From Streptomyces soli (GTDB lineage Bacteria; Actinomycetota; Actinomycetes; Streptomycetales; Streptomycetaceae): a stretch of DNA of 39,890 bases. The notes beneath the pieces are model-generated. The model had not been told where the DNA came from. It was given only the letters and a program-made list of their open reading frames with translations, and did not search any database. The first letter of the stretch is position 1, and each line of letters begins with the position of its first letter. Positions 19,105 through 27,316 of the stretch are shown here, piece after piece. Position numbers and translations under genes: made by a program. The DNA is taken from NCBI RefSeq assembly GCF_003999195.1, contig NZ_RJVR01000362.1, positions 1 through 39,890 of the forward strand, read 5' to 3'.

Positions 19105-19344
19105 GGCGTAGTCCTCAAGTACGTCGCCGCCGCCCGCGACGCCGGGCTGGGCGTGGTCCTGATCACGCACAACCTGCACCACGCCTATCTGGTCGGCGAC
19201 CGCTTCGTTCTGCTCAAGCGGGGCAGCATGGCCGGTAGCTACACCAAGGACGGCATCTCCCTGGACGAGCTCACCCGGCAGATGGCGGGCGGCAGCGAGC
19301 TGGAAGCCCTGAGCCACGAACTGGCCCGCGGCGCCCAGGGCTGA
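19105..19344 (+). pseudogene. Sugar ABC transporter ATPase, C-terminal remnant
   Basis: In a third frame the DNA encodes GVVLKYVAAARDAGLGVVLITHN, the H-loop region of an ABC ATPase. It continues through FVLLKRGSMAG to a natural stop at 19344. Walker A, the signature motif and Walker B are all missing, so no active ATPase can be made. It follows the permease scrap directly. Confidence 0.78.
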
Positions 19345-19447
19345 CGGGCGCCGCAGCACCCGGCCCGCCGGTGAGGCAGAATCTCATGGGAACCGTCCGA
19401 GCCGAGCCCGCCCACCCGTACCCGATCCGGAGAGACGACCTGAGTCG

Positions 19448-20584
19448 ATGAGCACGTACCGTGACCGGACCTACAGGGGCACCTCAGCACGTTCGTCGAG
19501 CAGCAGCACACTGCTGAGCACGGTGGGCCGGCGGGAGCGCCGGTCCCATCTCACCGCACCGCGGGTGCCGACCGTCGGGATCGACATCGGCGGGACGAAG
19601 GTGATGGCCGGGGTGGTCGACGCCGACGGCAACATCCTGGAGAAGCTGCGGACGGAGACGCCGGACAAGTCCAAGAGCCCCAAGGTGGTCGAGGACACGA
19701 TCACCGAATTGGTCCTGGACCTGTCCGAGCGGCACGACGTGCACGCCGTGGGCATCGGGGCCGCCGGCTGGGTGGACGCCGACCGGTCGCGGGTGCTGTT
19801 CGCACCCCACCTGTCGTGGCGGGACGAACCGCTCAAGGACCGCCTCACCGAGCGCCTGCTGGTCCCGGTGATGGTGGACAACGACGCGAACACCGCGGCC
19901 TGGGCGGAGTGGCGCTTCGGCGCCGGGCGCGGCGAGAACGACCTCGTGATGATCACCCTCGGCACCGGCATCGGCGGGGCGATCCTGGAGGACGGCCAGG
20001 TCAAGCGCGGGCGCTACGGGGTGGCCGGGGAGTTCGGCCACATGCAGGTCGTGCCGGGCGGCCACCGCTGTCCGTGCGGGAACCGGGGCTGCTGGGAGCA
20101 GTACAGCTCGGGCAACGCCCTGGTCCGGGAGGCGCGGGAGCTGGCGCTGGCGGAGTCGCCGGTCGCGTACGGGATCATCGACCGGGTCGGCGGCAATGTC
20201 GCCGACATCACCGGTCCGCTGATCACCGAACTGGCCCGCGGGGGCGACGCCATGTGCATAGAGCTGTTCCAGGACATCGGGCAGTGGCTGGGCGTGGGCA
20301 TCGCCAACCTCGCGGCCGCCCTCGACCCGTCCTGTTTCGTGATCGGCGGCGGCGTCAGCGCGGCGGACGACCTGCTGATCGGTCCGGCGCGGGACGCCTT
20401 CCGGCGGCATCTCACCGGCCGCGGCTACCGGCCGGAGGCCCGGATCGCCAAGGCGCAGCTCGGCCCCGAGGCCGGCATGGTCGGGGCCGCGGACCTGGCA
20501 CGACTGGTGGCCCGCCGCTTCCGGCGGGCGAACCGCCGCAGGGTCGAGCGGTACGAGCGATACGCGGGGGTCTTCGGCAAGTGA
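19448..20584 (+). CDS. ROK-family sugar kinase
   Basis: The 378-residue protein has the ROK ATP-binding motif GIDIGGTKVMAG near residue 39, DNDAN (sugar binding and catalytic Asp), GTGIGGA, and the zinc motif CPCGNRGCWEQY. It has no helix-turn-helix; the 35-residue Ser/Arg-rich leader is not DNA-binding. It is therefore a glucokinase-like sugar kinase rather than a repressor. Its position after the sugar transporter remnant suggests that it once worked with imported sugar. GGAGAG at 19429-19434 is 13 nt from the ATG. Confidence 0.88.
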   Translation: MSTYRDRTYRGTSARSSSSSTLLSTVGRRERRSHLTAPRVPTVGIDIGGTKVMAGVVDADGNILEKLRTETPDKSKSPKVVEDTITELVLDLSERHDVHAVGIGAAGWVDADRSRVLFAPHLSWRDEPLKDRLTERLLVPVMVDNDANTAAWAEWRFGAGRGENDLVMITLGTGIGGAILEDGQVKRGRYGVAGEFGHMQVVPGGHRCPCGNRGCWEQYSSGNALVREARELALAESPVAYGIIDRVGGNVADITGPLITELARGGDAMCIELFQDIGQWLGVGIANLAAALDPSCFVIGGGVSAADDLLIGPARDAFRRHLTGRGYRPEARIAKAQLGPEAGMVGAADLARLVARRFRRANRRRVERYERYAGVFGK

Positions 20585-21114
20585 GCACCGTAGGTATGGA
20601 ACCGAGGAAGCCACCGCGCTGGGTCCAGTGGACGGTCGTACCGCTGCTGGTCCTCGTACCGATCGGCTATGTGCTCATCTCGGCGGATCAGAGCCGGGAC
20701 GGCGGCGTGAGCATGCAGAAGAAGGCCGCCGCCACCACCATCACCCACTACTGGCCGAACAAGGTGCAGCGCTCGATCTACGAGATCCCGATCCCGGGCG
20801 GGTCGAAGCAGGTCGGCTATCTGGAGACCAACTCCTGGGCGACCAGCACCCTCTACGTGCAGTTCCAGACCAGCGCGGGCGGGCTCGACACCTTCCTGGC
20901 CCAGGTCGGCACCAGCCGGGAGGCGCTGAAGGACGGCACCGTCACGGTCACCGCGAAGCAGCAGCGGACCGTCCGCTGGGCCTTCGCCTCCGGGGACCAG
21001 TGGGCCGGGGTGAAGCTCACGCAGCACGGTGACAAGCCGGACCACCGGATCACCGTGGACCTGAAGAACCCGAACTACCCCATGGTCTATGTCGTGTCCA
21101 CGATGAATTTCTGA
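20581..21114 (+). CDS. Small membrane-anchored protein of unknown function
   Basis: GTG at 20581 overlaps the kinase stop; an ATG at 20596 is the alternative. The 177-residue product has one N-terminal membrane helix (PRWVQWTVVPLLVLVPIGYVLI) and a soluble extracytoplasmic part rich in beta-type Thr/Val sequence. No motif was recognised. It is probably translated together with the ROK kinase. Confidence 0.72.
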   Translation: MSTVGMEPRKPPRWVQWTVVPLLVLVPIGYVLISADQSRDGGVSMQKKAAATTITHYWPNKVQRSIYEIPIPGGSKQVGYLETNSWATSTLYVQFQTSAGGLDTFLAQVGTSREALKDGTVTVTAKQQRTVRWAFASGDQWAGVKLTQHGDKPDHRITVDLKNPNYPMVYVVSTMNF

Positions 21115-21165
21115 ACCCAGGGGGCGGTGGCCCCGGGCCCAGGTTCCCTCGATAGCGTGACACGG

Positions 21166-21270
21166 GTGAGCGACGAGAACATGACCCTCCAGACCCGGTT
21201 CGACGGCCCCGAGGACGCTCCCGTACTCGTACTCGGTCCCTCCCTGGGCACCACCTGGCACAGGTCATAG
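21166..21270 (+). pseudogene. pcaD: 3-Oxoadipate enol-lactonase, N-terminal remnant
   Basis: The 34-codon frame from GTG 21166 encodes RFDGPEDAPVLVLGPSLGTTWH, the characteristic start of Streptomyces PcaD-type alpha/beta hydrolases (first strand and oxyanion loop). It then meets RS and a stop. The nucleophile and catalytic His are absent. The break is followed by GTCCGGCCGATC (21286-21297), also found in the terminal repeat of the element at 5176. Confidence 0.75.
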
Positions 21271-21423
21271 GGACTGTCCAGGGGCGTCCGGCCGATCCAG
21301 GACAGGTGCTTAATGCCAGGTCAGGGCCTCATAGTCCGGGGGAGTCCGCACAGTCGGTGAGACCTGTGTGAGAGTGCGTACTACGTTCCGGAGACCGGGA
21401 CCGCACAACGCAGGACGACGACC

Positions 21424-21792
21424 GTGATGACGTATACGCCGCCTCTTTGGCCGGTTTCCGTGAAGGGCGTAGCCCTCGACGCACACAACCGGGTGCTCCT
21501 GCTGAAGAACGAACGCGACGAGTGGGAGCTGCCCGGAGGACGCCTGGAGGTCGGGAACCCGGACGGGACTGTACCGACCGATGACAGTCCCGAATCGGCT
21601 TTGGAGCGTGAGATCCAGGAGGAGACCGGTTTAGCTGCGGAAAGCCCGACTGCGAGGTGCGGCCGTGGAACGCCTTTGCCGCGCTGTTGCGCTAGCGCCG
21701 GACAAAGACGCACGCGCTGCCGGCCTTCCGCTCCTGGCCCGAGCGGCTGGTGCGCTGGGCAACGGGGCACTGTTCGACCTGGTACTGCGTGA
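21424..21792 (+). pseudogene. Nudix hydrolase, truncated and joined to foreign sequence
   Basis: The first 75 residues are a Nudix N-terminus (MTYTPPLWPVSVKGVALD, then WELPGGRLEVG and ALEREIQEETGL, the Nudix box with a short insert). After about 21650 similarity stops and the frame becomes low-complexity Arg/Cys/Pro. The DNA there instead encodes, one frame over, VERLCRAVALAPDKDARAAG onward, a piece of an unrecognised protein. The fold needs the missing C-terminal half, so activity is unlikely. A TTA leucine codon lies at the break. Confidence 0.62.
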
Positions 21793-21859
21793 GACGGACG
21801 ACCTCCTGTCCAGGGTGGAGCACACCAGCCTCGGCTCGGCGCCGATCGGCAAGCTGCGC

Positions 21860-21889
21860 TGCCCGGTCTGGTGCCGACCAGACCGGGCA
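21860..21889 (-). terminator. Strong terminator of the beta-helix protein gene
   Basis: A perfect 13-bp stem (21860-21872 with 21877-21889) closes on a GCCG loop, 17 bp beyond the stop of the leftward gene ending at 21907. It may also stop rightward reading from the Nudix remnant. Confidence 0.85.
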
Positions 21890-21906
21890 GTCATCTATGC
21901 GGTGCT

Positions 21907-23796
21907 CTACGGGTTCGGATAGTCCACTACATACACCGGCGAACCGGTTCTTGTCGTGTCGGCCGGACCGCCCACGCCGTTGACGACGTGGTCGAGCGTT
22001 CCGGCGCCGAGGTTGACGGTCATGATGTGGTGCAGCTTGACCCCCGGGGCCTGGGGAACCTCGAAGCCGTTCTCGGTGTGGATGGCCGGGTTGTTCTGGT
22101 TGAAGACGTAGGCGCCGCCGCCGTACAGGTTGTGCGTCTTCACGTCGTCGCCGACCTTGTAGGCCGCCCAGCCTTTGACGTTGCCGTTCATCCAGTCGGC
22201 TTGCGTCGGCGGGTCGTACGCCAACTCGTTCTGGTACAGGATCGTCGTACCGTCGTCGCCGTTCCAGACTGTGTCGTACTGCTGGAAGTGTTCGACGAAC
22301 AAGCCCGTCGCGGTCACATGGTCACCGTTGATGATGACGCCGTTGCGGCCGATATTGGTGTTCCAGCGTTCGGTGTTGGTGAAGCCCTCCACCCCGTGGT
22401 CGGCCCGCCAGACCCAGGTGTGATCGATGAGCACGTTGTCGCTGTTGACCTCGAGGGCGACGTCGGCCTTGCCGACGTGCGGTCCACCGACGCGGAAGTA
22501 CACGTCGGACAGGGTCGTCGGGTCGTCCGCCGAGCTCCGATGGTTGTTGCCGAGCTCCTTGCCCACTCGCAGCAGAACCGGCGACTTCTCGAGGCCTGCG
22601 TCGACCGTGACACCGGCGATGACGACTCCGGGGACGTCGGAGACCTCGATCGGGGTCGAGCCGTCGACGGCGGTGAGCGTCGCCTGTCCGATACCGAGGA
22701 CCACCGTGTCGGCGCGCTTGACCTTTATGCTCTGCGCGATGTCGTACACGCCGGGCGTGAGCAGCAGATTCTTGCCGCGTGACAGCGCGTTGTTGATGGC
22801 CTGCACCGAGTCCGACGGGGTCGCGACGAAGAAGTCGCCGATCGGCACCGTGCGGCCCGGCGTGATGCCGTTGGCCCACGAGACGCCCCGGCTGTTCTTC
22901 TGGGCGGACGGCACGCGGACGTTGTACGTCCCGTCCGTGCCGACGAACAGGTACGGCTTCTCGCGGCTCACCGGAGTAGTGTCGAGCGTCGTGTAGGGCG
23001 GGTTCGGGAAGCCGGTTTCCGCCGGAGCGCCGACGACACCCGAGAAGACCTGGTTCCACACGCCGTTGGACCAGCCGGCGACCTCGGTGTTGCGGGTGAG
23101 CCACTGCTGCTGCGATCCGCTAGTGACGGACGGCAACTTGGAATCGGCGATGTAGCCGCCGCTGGCGAACTGCGGACCGGCGGTGCAGTAGTCCATTAGC
23201 GAGAGGTTGCCACCGCTGACGTTCAGGCGGCGCATGGACACGGCCTGGGAGACGGCCCAGAAGTCGGCCGATGCCCGGCAGCCACTCTGGCCGGTCGCAT
23301 TGATCTTGATCGACAGATTGGACAGGGTCCGCCAGAAGTTGTCGAGCGCAATGCAGTTACTCGTCCCGCCGCCCTCCAGGCAGCGGTTGTAGACCTCGAC
23401 CTTGCCGTTGATGACGACATCGGTGGGTGAAGCACCCAGGCCGGCGACCTCGGTGTAATAGCCAACCTTGATTTGGAGCGGTTTCTGCGCGGTGCCGTAC
23501 GTGCCGGGCTCGAAGAGGTAGGCGTGGCGCGTCGTGCCCATCTCATTGTCGACCTGCGCGGCGTTCGCGGCGTCGAGGGTCGCCTGGATTTCGTTGACCG
23601 GCATGCTCGGATCGAAGACGGTGACGTTCGTCCCGAGGTCCGGCGTGCCGGGGTCCGGCGAGTCGGCGATGGCGGCCGTTCCGGTCGCCATGACACAAGT
23701 CGCCAGCACGACGCCGAGCGCGAAAACCCGGCCAAGTCGGCGGCGGGTGGGGCGCTGGGACGGGTGACCCGCATTGCCAGGAGGCAGGGTCATCAT
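21907..23796 (-). CDS. Secreted right-handed beta-helix (pectate-lyase-like) protein
   Basis: The 629-residue exported protein begins with Met-Met at 23796, behind GGAAAGGA. It has a signal peptide (RRRLGRVFALGVVLATCVMATGTAAIA, split here as RRRLGRVFAL and a hydrophobic core; cleavage before DSPDPG). The body is rich in short beta-strand repeats (YNRCLEGGG, LSIKINATG, DVALEVNSDNVLIDHTWVWRADHG), typical of parallel beta-helix carbohydrate-active enzymes. Relatives are often annotated as adenylyl cyclase or coagulation-factor-type proteins without evidence. A polysaccharide lyase or glucanase-like role is most likely. A LacI-type palindrome lies 100 bp upstream and a terminator follows. Confidence 0.82.
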   Translation of the reverse strand: MMTLPPGNAGHPSQRPTRRRLGRVFALGVVLATCVMATGTAAIADSPDPGTPDLGTNVTVFDPSMPVNEIQATLDAANAAQVDNEMGTTRHAYLFEPGTYGTAQKPLQIKVGYYTEVAGLGASPTDVVINGKVEVYNRCLEGGGTSNCIALDNFWRTLSNLSIKINATGQSGCRASADFWAVSQAVSMRRLNVSGGNLSLMDYCTAGPQFASGGYIADSKLPSVTSGSQQQWLTRNTEVAGWSNGVWNQVFSGVVGAPAETGFPNPPYTTLDTTPVSREKPYLFVGTDGTYNVRVPSAQKNSRGVSWANGITPGRTVPIGDFFVATPSDSVQAINNALSRGKNLLLTPGVYDIAQSIKVKRADTVVLGIGQATLTAVDGSTPIEVSDVPGVVIAGVTVDAGLEKSPVLLRVGKELGNNHRSSADDPTTLSDVYFRVGGPHVGKADVALEVNSDNVLIDHTWVWRADHGVEGFTNTERWNTNIGRNGVIINGDHVTATGLFVEHFQQYDTVWNGDDGTTILYQNELAYDPPTQADWMNGNVKGWAAYKVGDDVKTHNLYGGGAYVFNQNNPAIHTENGFEVPQAPGVKLHHIMTVNLGAGTLDHVVNGVGGPADTTRTGSPVYVVDYPNP

Positions 23797-23895
23797 AGGG
23801 ATCGTCCTTTCCGTTGGGGGCGCGGAGCTAGGTGGATAGAAAGGTCGATGGCCGGCATCAGGACGGTCGCACATGGGGCGCGCTTCTAGGGATGC

Positions 23896-23907
23896 GAGAG
23901 CGCTCTC
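23896..23907. promoter_or_regulatory. LacI-family operator
   Basis: GAGAGCGCTCTC is a perfect 12-bp palindrome with the central GCGC typical of LacI-family operators in Streptomyces sugar genes (CebR site TGGGAGCGCTCCCA). It is 100 bp upstream of the beta-helix gene. No LacI gene is present in the window. Confidence 0.6.
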
Positions 23908-24257
23908 TCGTGCCGGATGGCTCACGAGTTGTCATCGATCCGCCTCCTCAGGGGACGCCGGCTGGACACCGTGGGCAGCTGAGGGGCCCCGGATTGCCCG
24001 ACTTGCAGCAAGCCATGCATTGCTTGAACTTTCTACTGTGTGAACCGGTCCTTGCGCTACGTTCGCGCGGCCCAAGATTCTTACGAATTGCGGACGTCCA
24101 TAAGGTCCAGCCGGGCACGGAAAGCCGCCGCAGGTGGCGGCGCACAGGAGATCGCACGAGGCGGTGTAGGGGCGGCCCTTGGGCCGTACGGAACAGCCGG
24201 CCATCGTCGGCAACGCCGTGAACGTCGGCAGTTCTCCTCGGCGATTCCGCCGCCCGG
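23908..24257. other. Intergenic stretch without recognisable gene
   Basis: No frame in this 350-bp stretch resembles a known protein. Base composition is less GC-rich around 24010-24100 than the surrounding genes. It separates the beta-helix gene from transposase and pseudogene debris and is probably decayed sequence. Confidence 0.45.
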
Positions 24258-24341
24258 GTGCAAGACTCCGACGATCACCAGGTACTGCCGCTGCTCTACC
24301 TGCACGGCCTGTCCTCGGGCGACTTCGTGCCCGCGCTTGTC
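24258..24341 (+). pseudogene. IS256/mutator-type transposase scrap
   Basis: About 28 codons encode VLPLLYLHGLSSGDFVPAL, a highly conserved segment of IS256 (mutator) transposases. No other part of the transposase is present on either side. Confidence 0.7.
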
Positions 24342-24411
24342 GTAGTCGCACACGTGGTCGGGGGCCCCGAAGTGACCGAAGGCTCCCGACCGCGGTTCGT
24401 TCAATGCTGGG

Positions 24412-24990
24412 TCACGGCTTGCGCAGTACGCCGATCAGGCCGTGCTGCTCGTTGTCGATGCCCGCGCTGAACCAGATCGAGTCCGTTCCGCCCGTCGCGG
24501 CGGTGCCGGGAAGCAACGTCCACAGACCCGGGATGGTCAGTGCCTTGCCGGTCGAGCCGTCGGTGACCTGACCTTCGATGTGGTTGTCGAACCGGCCGTG
24601 TCGGTTTGGTGTGATCACGTTGATCTTGCCGTCACCAAAGTTGCCGACCAGCAGCGAACCGGCCAGCTTGCCCCAGCTTCACGGAGAGATGGCCAGGCCC
24701 CAGGGCGCGTTCAGGCTCTGGCGCGAGGCGACGCGGCCGACAGCCGCCCATCCGGGGAGTATTCGTCGACGATCGCCAAGACCCTGGCCAGCGGCCGCCT
24801 TGCCAGTCGCCGGATCCGGCTTCGCATACGCCACGAAGACATCGCCCTTGAGGGTCTGCACATTGAACGGGGCGTACCTCTTCGGCAGATGCCGGTCCTG
24901 GAAGGCCCAGGATGGCATATTCACATGCTTGAACGACGAGTCGAAGACGTCGATTATGCCTGTGGGCAAGGACGGGGATCCGGGCAGTGT
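24412..24990 (-). pseudogene. TIGR03118-like beta-propeller protein, C-terminal half with stop and frameshifts
   Basis: Reading leftward, the DNA encodes IIDVFDSSFKHVNMPSWAF and YAPFNVQTLKGDVFVAYAKP, then NAPWGLAISP, then KLAGSLLVGNFGDGKINV, and finally GLWTLLPGTAATGGTDSIWF. This is the order seen in TIGR03118-family secreted propeller proteins. An in-frame TGA (24679-24681) splits AISP from SWGKL. A stretch near 24760-24800 (IVDEYSPDG) is read only in a shifted frame between two compensating changes. The N-terminal half and signal peptide are missing. Confidence 0.75.
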
Positions 24991-25038
24991 CACCCGAACT
25001 GTGGGCGACTCGGTCGCGGTGGTCGATCCAGGCAGTTC

Positions 25039-25224
25039 GTGGTGGAGAAGGACACCAAGTCTCAGGCCGGTGAACGGGAACTTCCATTGCCCACTCCGGT
25101 GTTGGCTGCTCTCAAGTCGCTCAAGTCGCTCAAGGCTCTCCAGGCTCTCCAGGCCAAGGAGAAGCTGGCTCTGGGTGAGGCTTACGCAGGCTCCGGCTAC
25201 CTCCTGGTGCACGAGACCGGGTGA
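25039..25224 (+). pseudogene. Tyrosine recombinase (phage integrase) fragment
   Basis: The frame encodes VVEKDTKSQAGERELPLPTPVLAAL, the mid-domain beta hairpin of actinobacterial integrases. It then runs through KEKLALGEAYAGSGYLLVHE to a stop. The catalytic Arg, His and Tyr boxes are absent. Between 25110 and 25156 the codons for K-S-L and A-L-Q are tandemly duplicated, probably by slippage after loss of function. Confidence 0.7.
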
Positions 25225-25225
25225 T

Positions 25226-25720
25226 ATGACTGGAGGTATGGGTGAGGCACCCGAAGAGGGTCACCAGGAGGTGGCGGCGGCGTTGAACGAGCTGGCCACC
25301 GGGATGGTCAGACACCTTCTGTCGGAGCGGCAGAGCATGAGTCTGATCACCGCCGCGGCGCTCAGCCGGCTGGAGCAGGAAGGTCCGATCCGGCTGACCG
25401 CGCTGGCAGCGGCGGAGGGCATCGCCCAACCGTCGATGACAGCCCTGGTGCAGCGGCTGGAGGACCAGGGCCTGGCCACTCGAGTGGGCCATCCCGAGGA
25501 CGGGCGGGTCCGCCTGGTTGCCATCACGGGAGCCGGGCGAGAGCTGATGGCCGAGCGCCGGCGCGCGCAGGGTGCCCGGGTGGCCGACATGTTGGCCGCG
25601 TTGCCCGAGCAGGACGTGCGGGCGCTGGGCGAGGCCATGCGCACGGCCCTGCCCATCGTGCGCCGCATGCTCCAAGCCGCCCCACAACCCCGCGTTTCCG
25701 GCGGCGAATCACCCTCCTGA
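25226..25720 (+). CDS. MarR-family regulator of the P450 locus
   Basis: The 164-residue winged-helix protein has the MarR recognition region IRLTALAAAEGIAQPSMTALVQRLEDQG and the wing sequence HPEDGRVRLVAIT. ATG 25226 is taken as start; ATG 25238 is possible, but its GGAGG is too close. It lies 112 bp upstream of the P450 on the same strand and is the natural candidate to control it. The start overlaps the end of the integrase remnant by position only. Confidence 0.85.
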   Translation: MTGGMGEAPEEGHQEVAAALNELATGMVRHLLSERQSMSLITAAALSRLEQEGPIRLTALAAAEGIAQPSMTALVQRLEDQGLATRVGHPEDGRVRLVAITGAGRELMAERRRAQGARVADMLAALPEQDVRALGEAMRTALPIVRRMLQAAPQPRVSGGESPS

Positions 25721-25832
25721 GCCTCCTGGCTGCGGTCTTCGGTGTCTCCTCCAGCAGGCGGTACCTGCCCCGCGCGCCGGGGCCCGGTCCCGGCACTGCC
25801 CCCATATCCGACTACGGAAAGGGCGGAGAACC

Positions 25833-27071
25833 ATGAGCACCTTCTCGGCACCCGGCACCGATGCGCCGTCGGCGCAGGTACCGGACTACCCCATGACCCG
25901 GGCTGCCCGCTGCCCCTTCGATCCGCCGCCGGCCCTGCACACCCTGCAGGACCAGGCTCCGATCAGCCGGGTGCGGCTGTGGGACGGCAGCACCCCGTGG
26001 CTGGTCACTCGCTACGACGACGTACGGGCTCTGCTGGCCGATCCGCGGATCAGCTCGGAGAGCAACCTCCCGCACTACCCCCATCTGAGCCCGGCCCAAA
26101 AGGAGCGCCGGAGGCAGTCGCGGACCTTCATCAACATGGACGATCCGGAGCACGCCCGACTACGCCGGATGGTGACCGCGACCTTCTCCATCAGGCAGGT
26201 GGAGGCGCTGCGGCCTGCCATTCAGAAGATCGTCGACGGCCTAATCGACACCATGCTCGCCGGGCCCAAGCCGGTGGACCTGGTCCAGGCGTTCGCGTTG
26301 CCGGTGCCCTCGCTGGTGATCTGCGAGCTGCTCGGCGTCCCGTATGCCGACCACGACTTCTTCCAGGCCAACAGCAAGATCCTCATCAAGCGCACCAGCA
26401 CCGTGGAACAGGCGTGGGTGGCCACACAGAAGCTGCTCGAATACCTGGACCGGCAGATCGGCGTCAAACTCGCCCACCCGGCCGACGACGTGCTCTCCAC
26501 GCTGGCTGAGCGGGTCAGGGCCGGTGAGCTCTCCCGGCGTGAAGCGGCCGGCATGGGGATGCTGCTGCTGACCGCCGGGCACGAGACCACAGCAAACATG
26601 ATCGCGCTGGGCACCCTGGCCCTGCTGCAGAACCCAGACCAGCTGGACCGGCTGCGCGAGAGCGACGACCCGAAGACGGTCGCCTCGGCGGTCGAGGAAC
26701 TCCTGCGCTACCTCAGCATCGTGCACAGCGGACGCCGCCGGGTGGCCCTGGCGGACATCGAGGTCGGCGGCGTGACCATCCGCACCGGCGAGGGCGTCGT
26801 CCTCGCCAACGACGTCGCCAACCGCGATCCCGACGCCTTCCCCGCCCCCGACCAACTGGACATCGACCGCAACCCCCGCCACCACGTGGCCTTCGGCTTC
26901 GGCGTCCACCAGTGCCTGGGCCAGCCGCTGGCCCGGGTGGAGCTGCAGGTCGTCTACAGCACCCTGTACCGCCGCATCCCCACCTTGAAGCTCGCCATGG
27001 ATCTCGACGAGATCCCGTTCAAGCACGACGGGAACGTCTACGGCGTCTACGAACTGCCCGTCACCTGGTGA
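25833..27071 (+). CDS. Cytochrome P450 monooxygenase
   Basis: The 412-residue soluble bacterial P450 is CYP105-like in length and motifs. The I-helix oxygen-binding motif AGHETT is at 248-253, the K-helix ELLR at 289-292, and the heme-binding loop FGFGVHQCLG has its axial ligand at Cys361. GGCGGAGAA precedes the ATG. Ferredoxin and reductase genes follow within 36 bp and with overlap, so electrons probably pass NAD(P)H to reductase to ferredoxin to P450. The substrate is unknown; xenobiotic or natural-product hydroxylation are both possible. Confidence 0.94.
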   Translation: MSTFSAPGTDAPSAQVPDYPMTRAARCPFDPPPALHTLQDQAPISRVRLWDGSTPWLVTRYDDVRALLADPRISSESNLPHYPHLSPAQKERRRQSRTFINMDDPEHARLRRMVTATFSIRQVEALRPAIQKIVDGLIDTMLAGPKPVDLVQAFALPVPSLVICELLGVPYADHDFFQANSKILIKRTSTVEQAWVATQKLLEYLDRQIGVKLAHPADDVLSTLAERVRAGELSRREAAGMGMLLLTAGHETTANMIALGTLALLQNPDQLDRLRESDDPKTVASAVEELLRYLSIVHSGRRRVALADIEVGGVTIRTGEGVVLANDVANRDPDAFPAPDQLDIDRNPRHHVAFGFGVHQCLGQPLARVELQVVYSTLYRRIPTLKLAMDLDEIPFKHDGNVYGVYELPVTW

Positions 27072-27106
27072 GCGCGGCCAAGTGCCGCGCAGGAAAGGAG
27101 CATCCG

Positions 27107-27316
27107 ATGAAGGTGATCGTCGACCAGAACAAGTGTGTGGCCTCCGGGCAGTGCGTACTGAGCGCACCGGAGGTGTTCGACCAGCGCGCGGAGGACGGCA
27201 TCGTCGTCCTGCGCGCCGAGACCCCGCCGGAGGGCCTCGCGGACGACGTCCGGCAGGCCGTCGCCCTCTGCCCGGCCCAGGCGATCTGGGTGGAGGAACA
27301 GGAAGACGAGCAGTGA
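27107..27316 (+). CDS. 3Fe-4S ferredoxin
   Basis: The 69-residue ferredoxin has Cys10, Cys16 and Cys55-Pro. The position of the missing fourth ligand is occupied by a non-cysteine within CVASGQC, so the cluster should be 3Fe-4S as in P450 partner ferredoxins. AGGAAAGGAG (27091-27100) is a strong ribosome site. The stop overlaps the reductase start (GTGA). Confidence 0.92.
   Translation: MKVIVDQNKCVASGQCVLSAPEVFDQRAEDGIVVLRAETPPEGLADDVRQAVALCPAQAIWVEEQEDEQ

Noticed and set aside
19448..20584. ROK protein as a transcriptional repressor
   Set aside because: The N-terminal leader lacks a helix-turn-helix and the kinase motifs are complete, so a sugar kinase is the better call.
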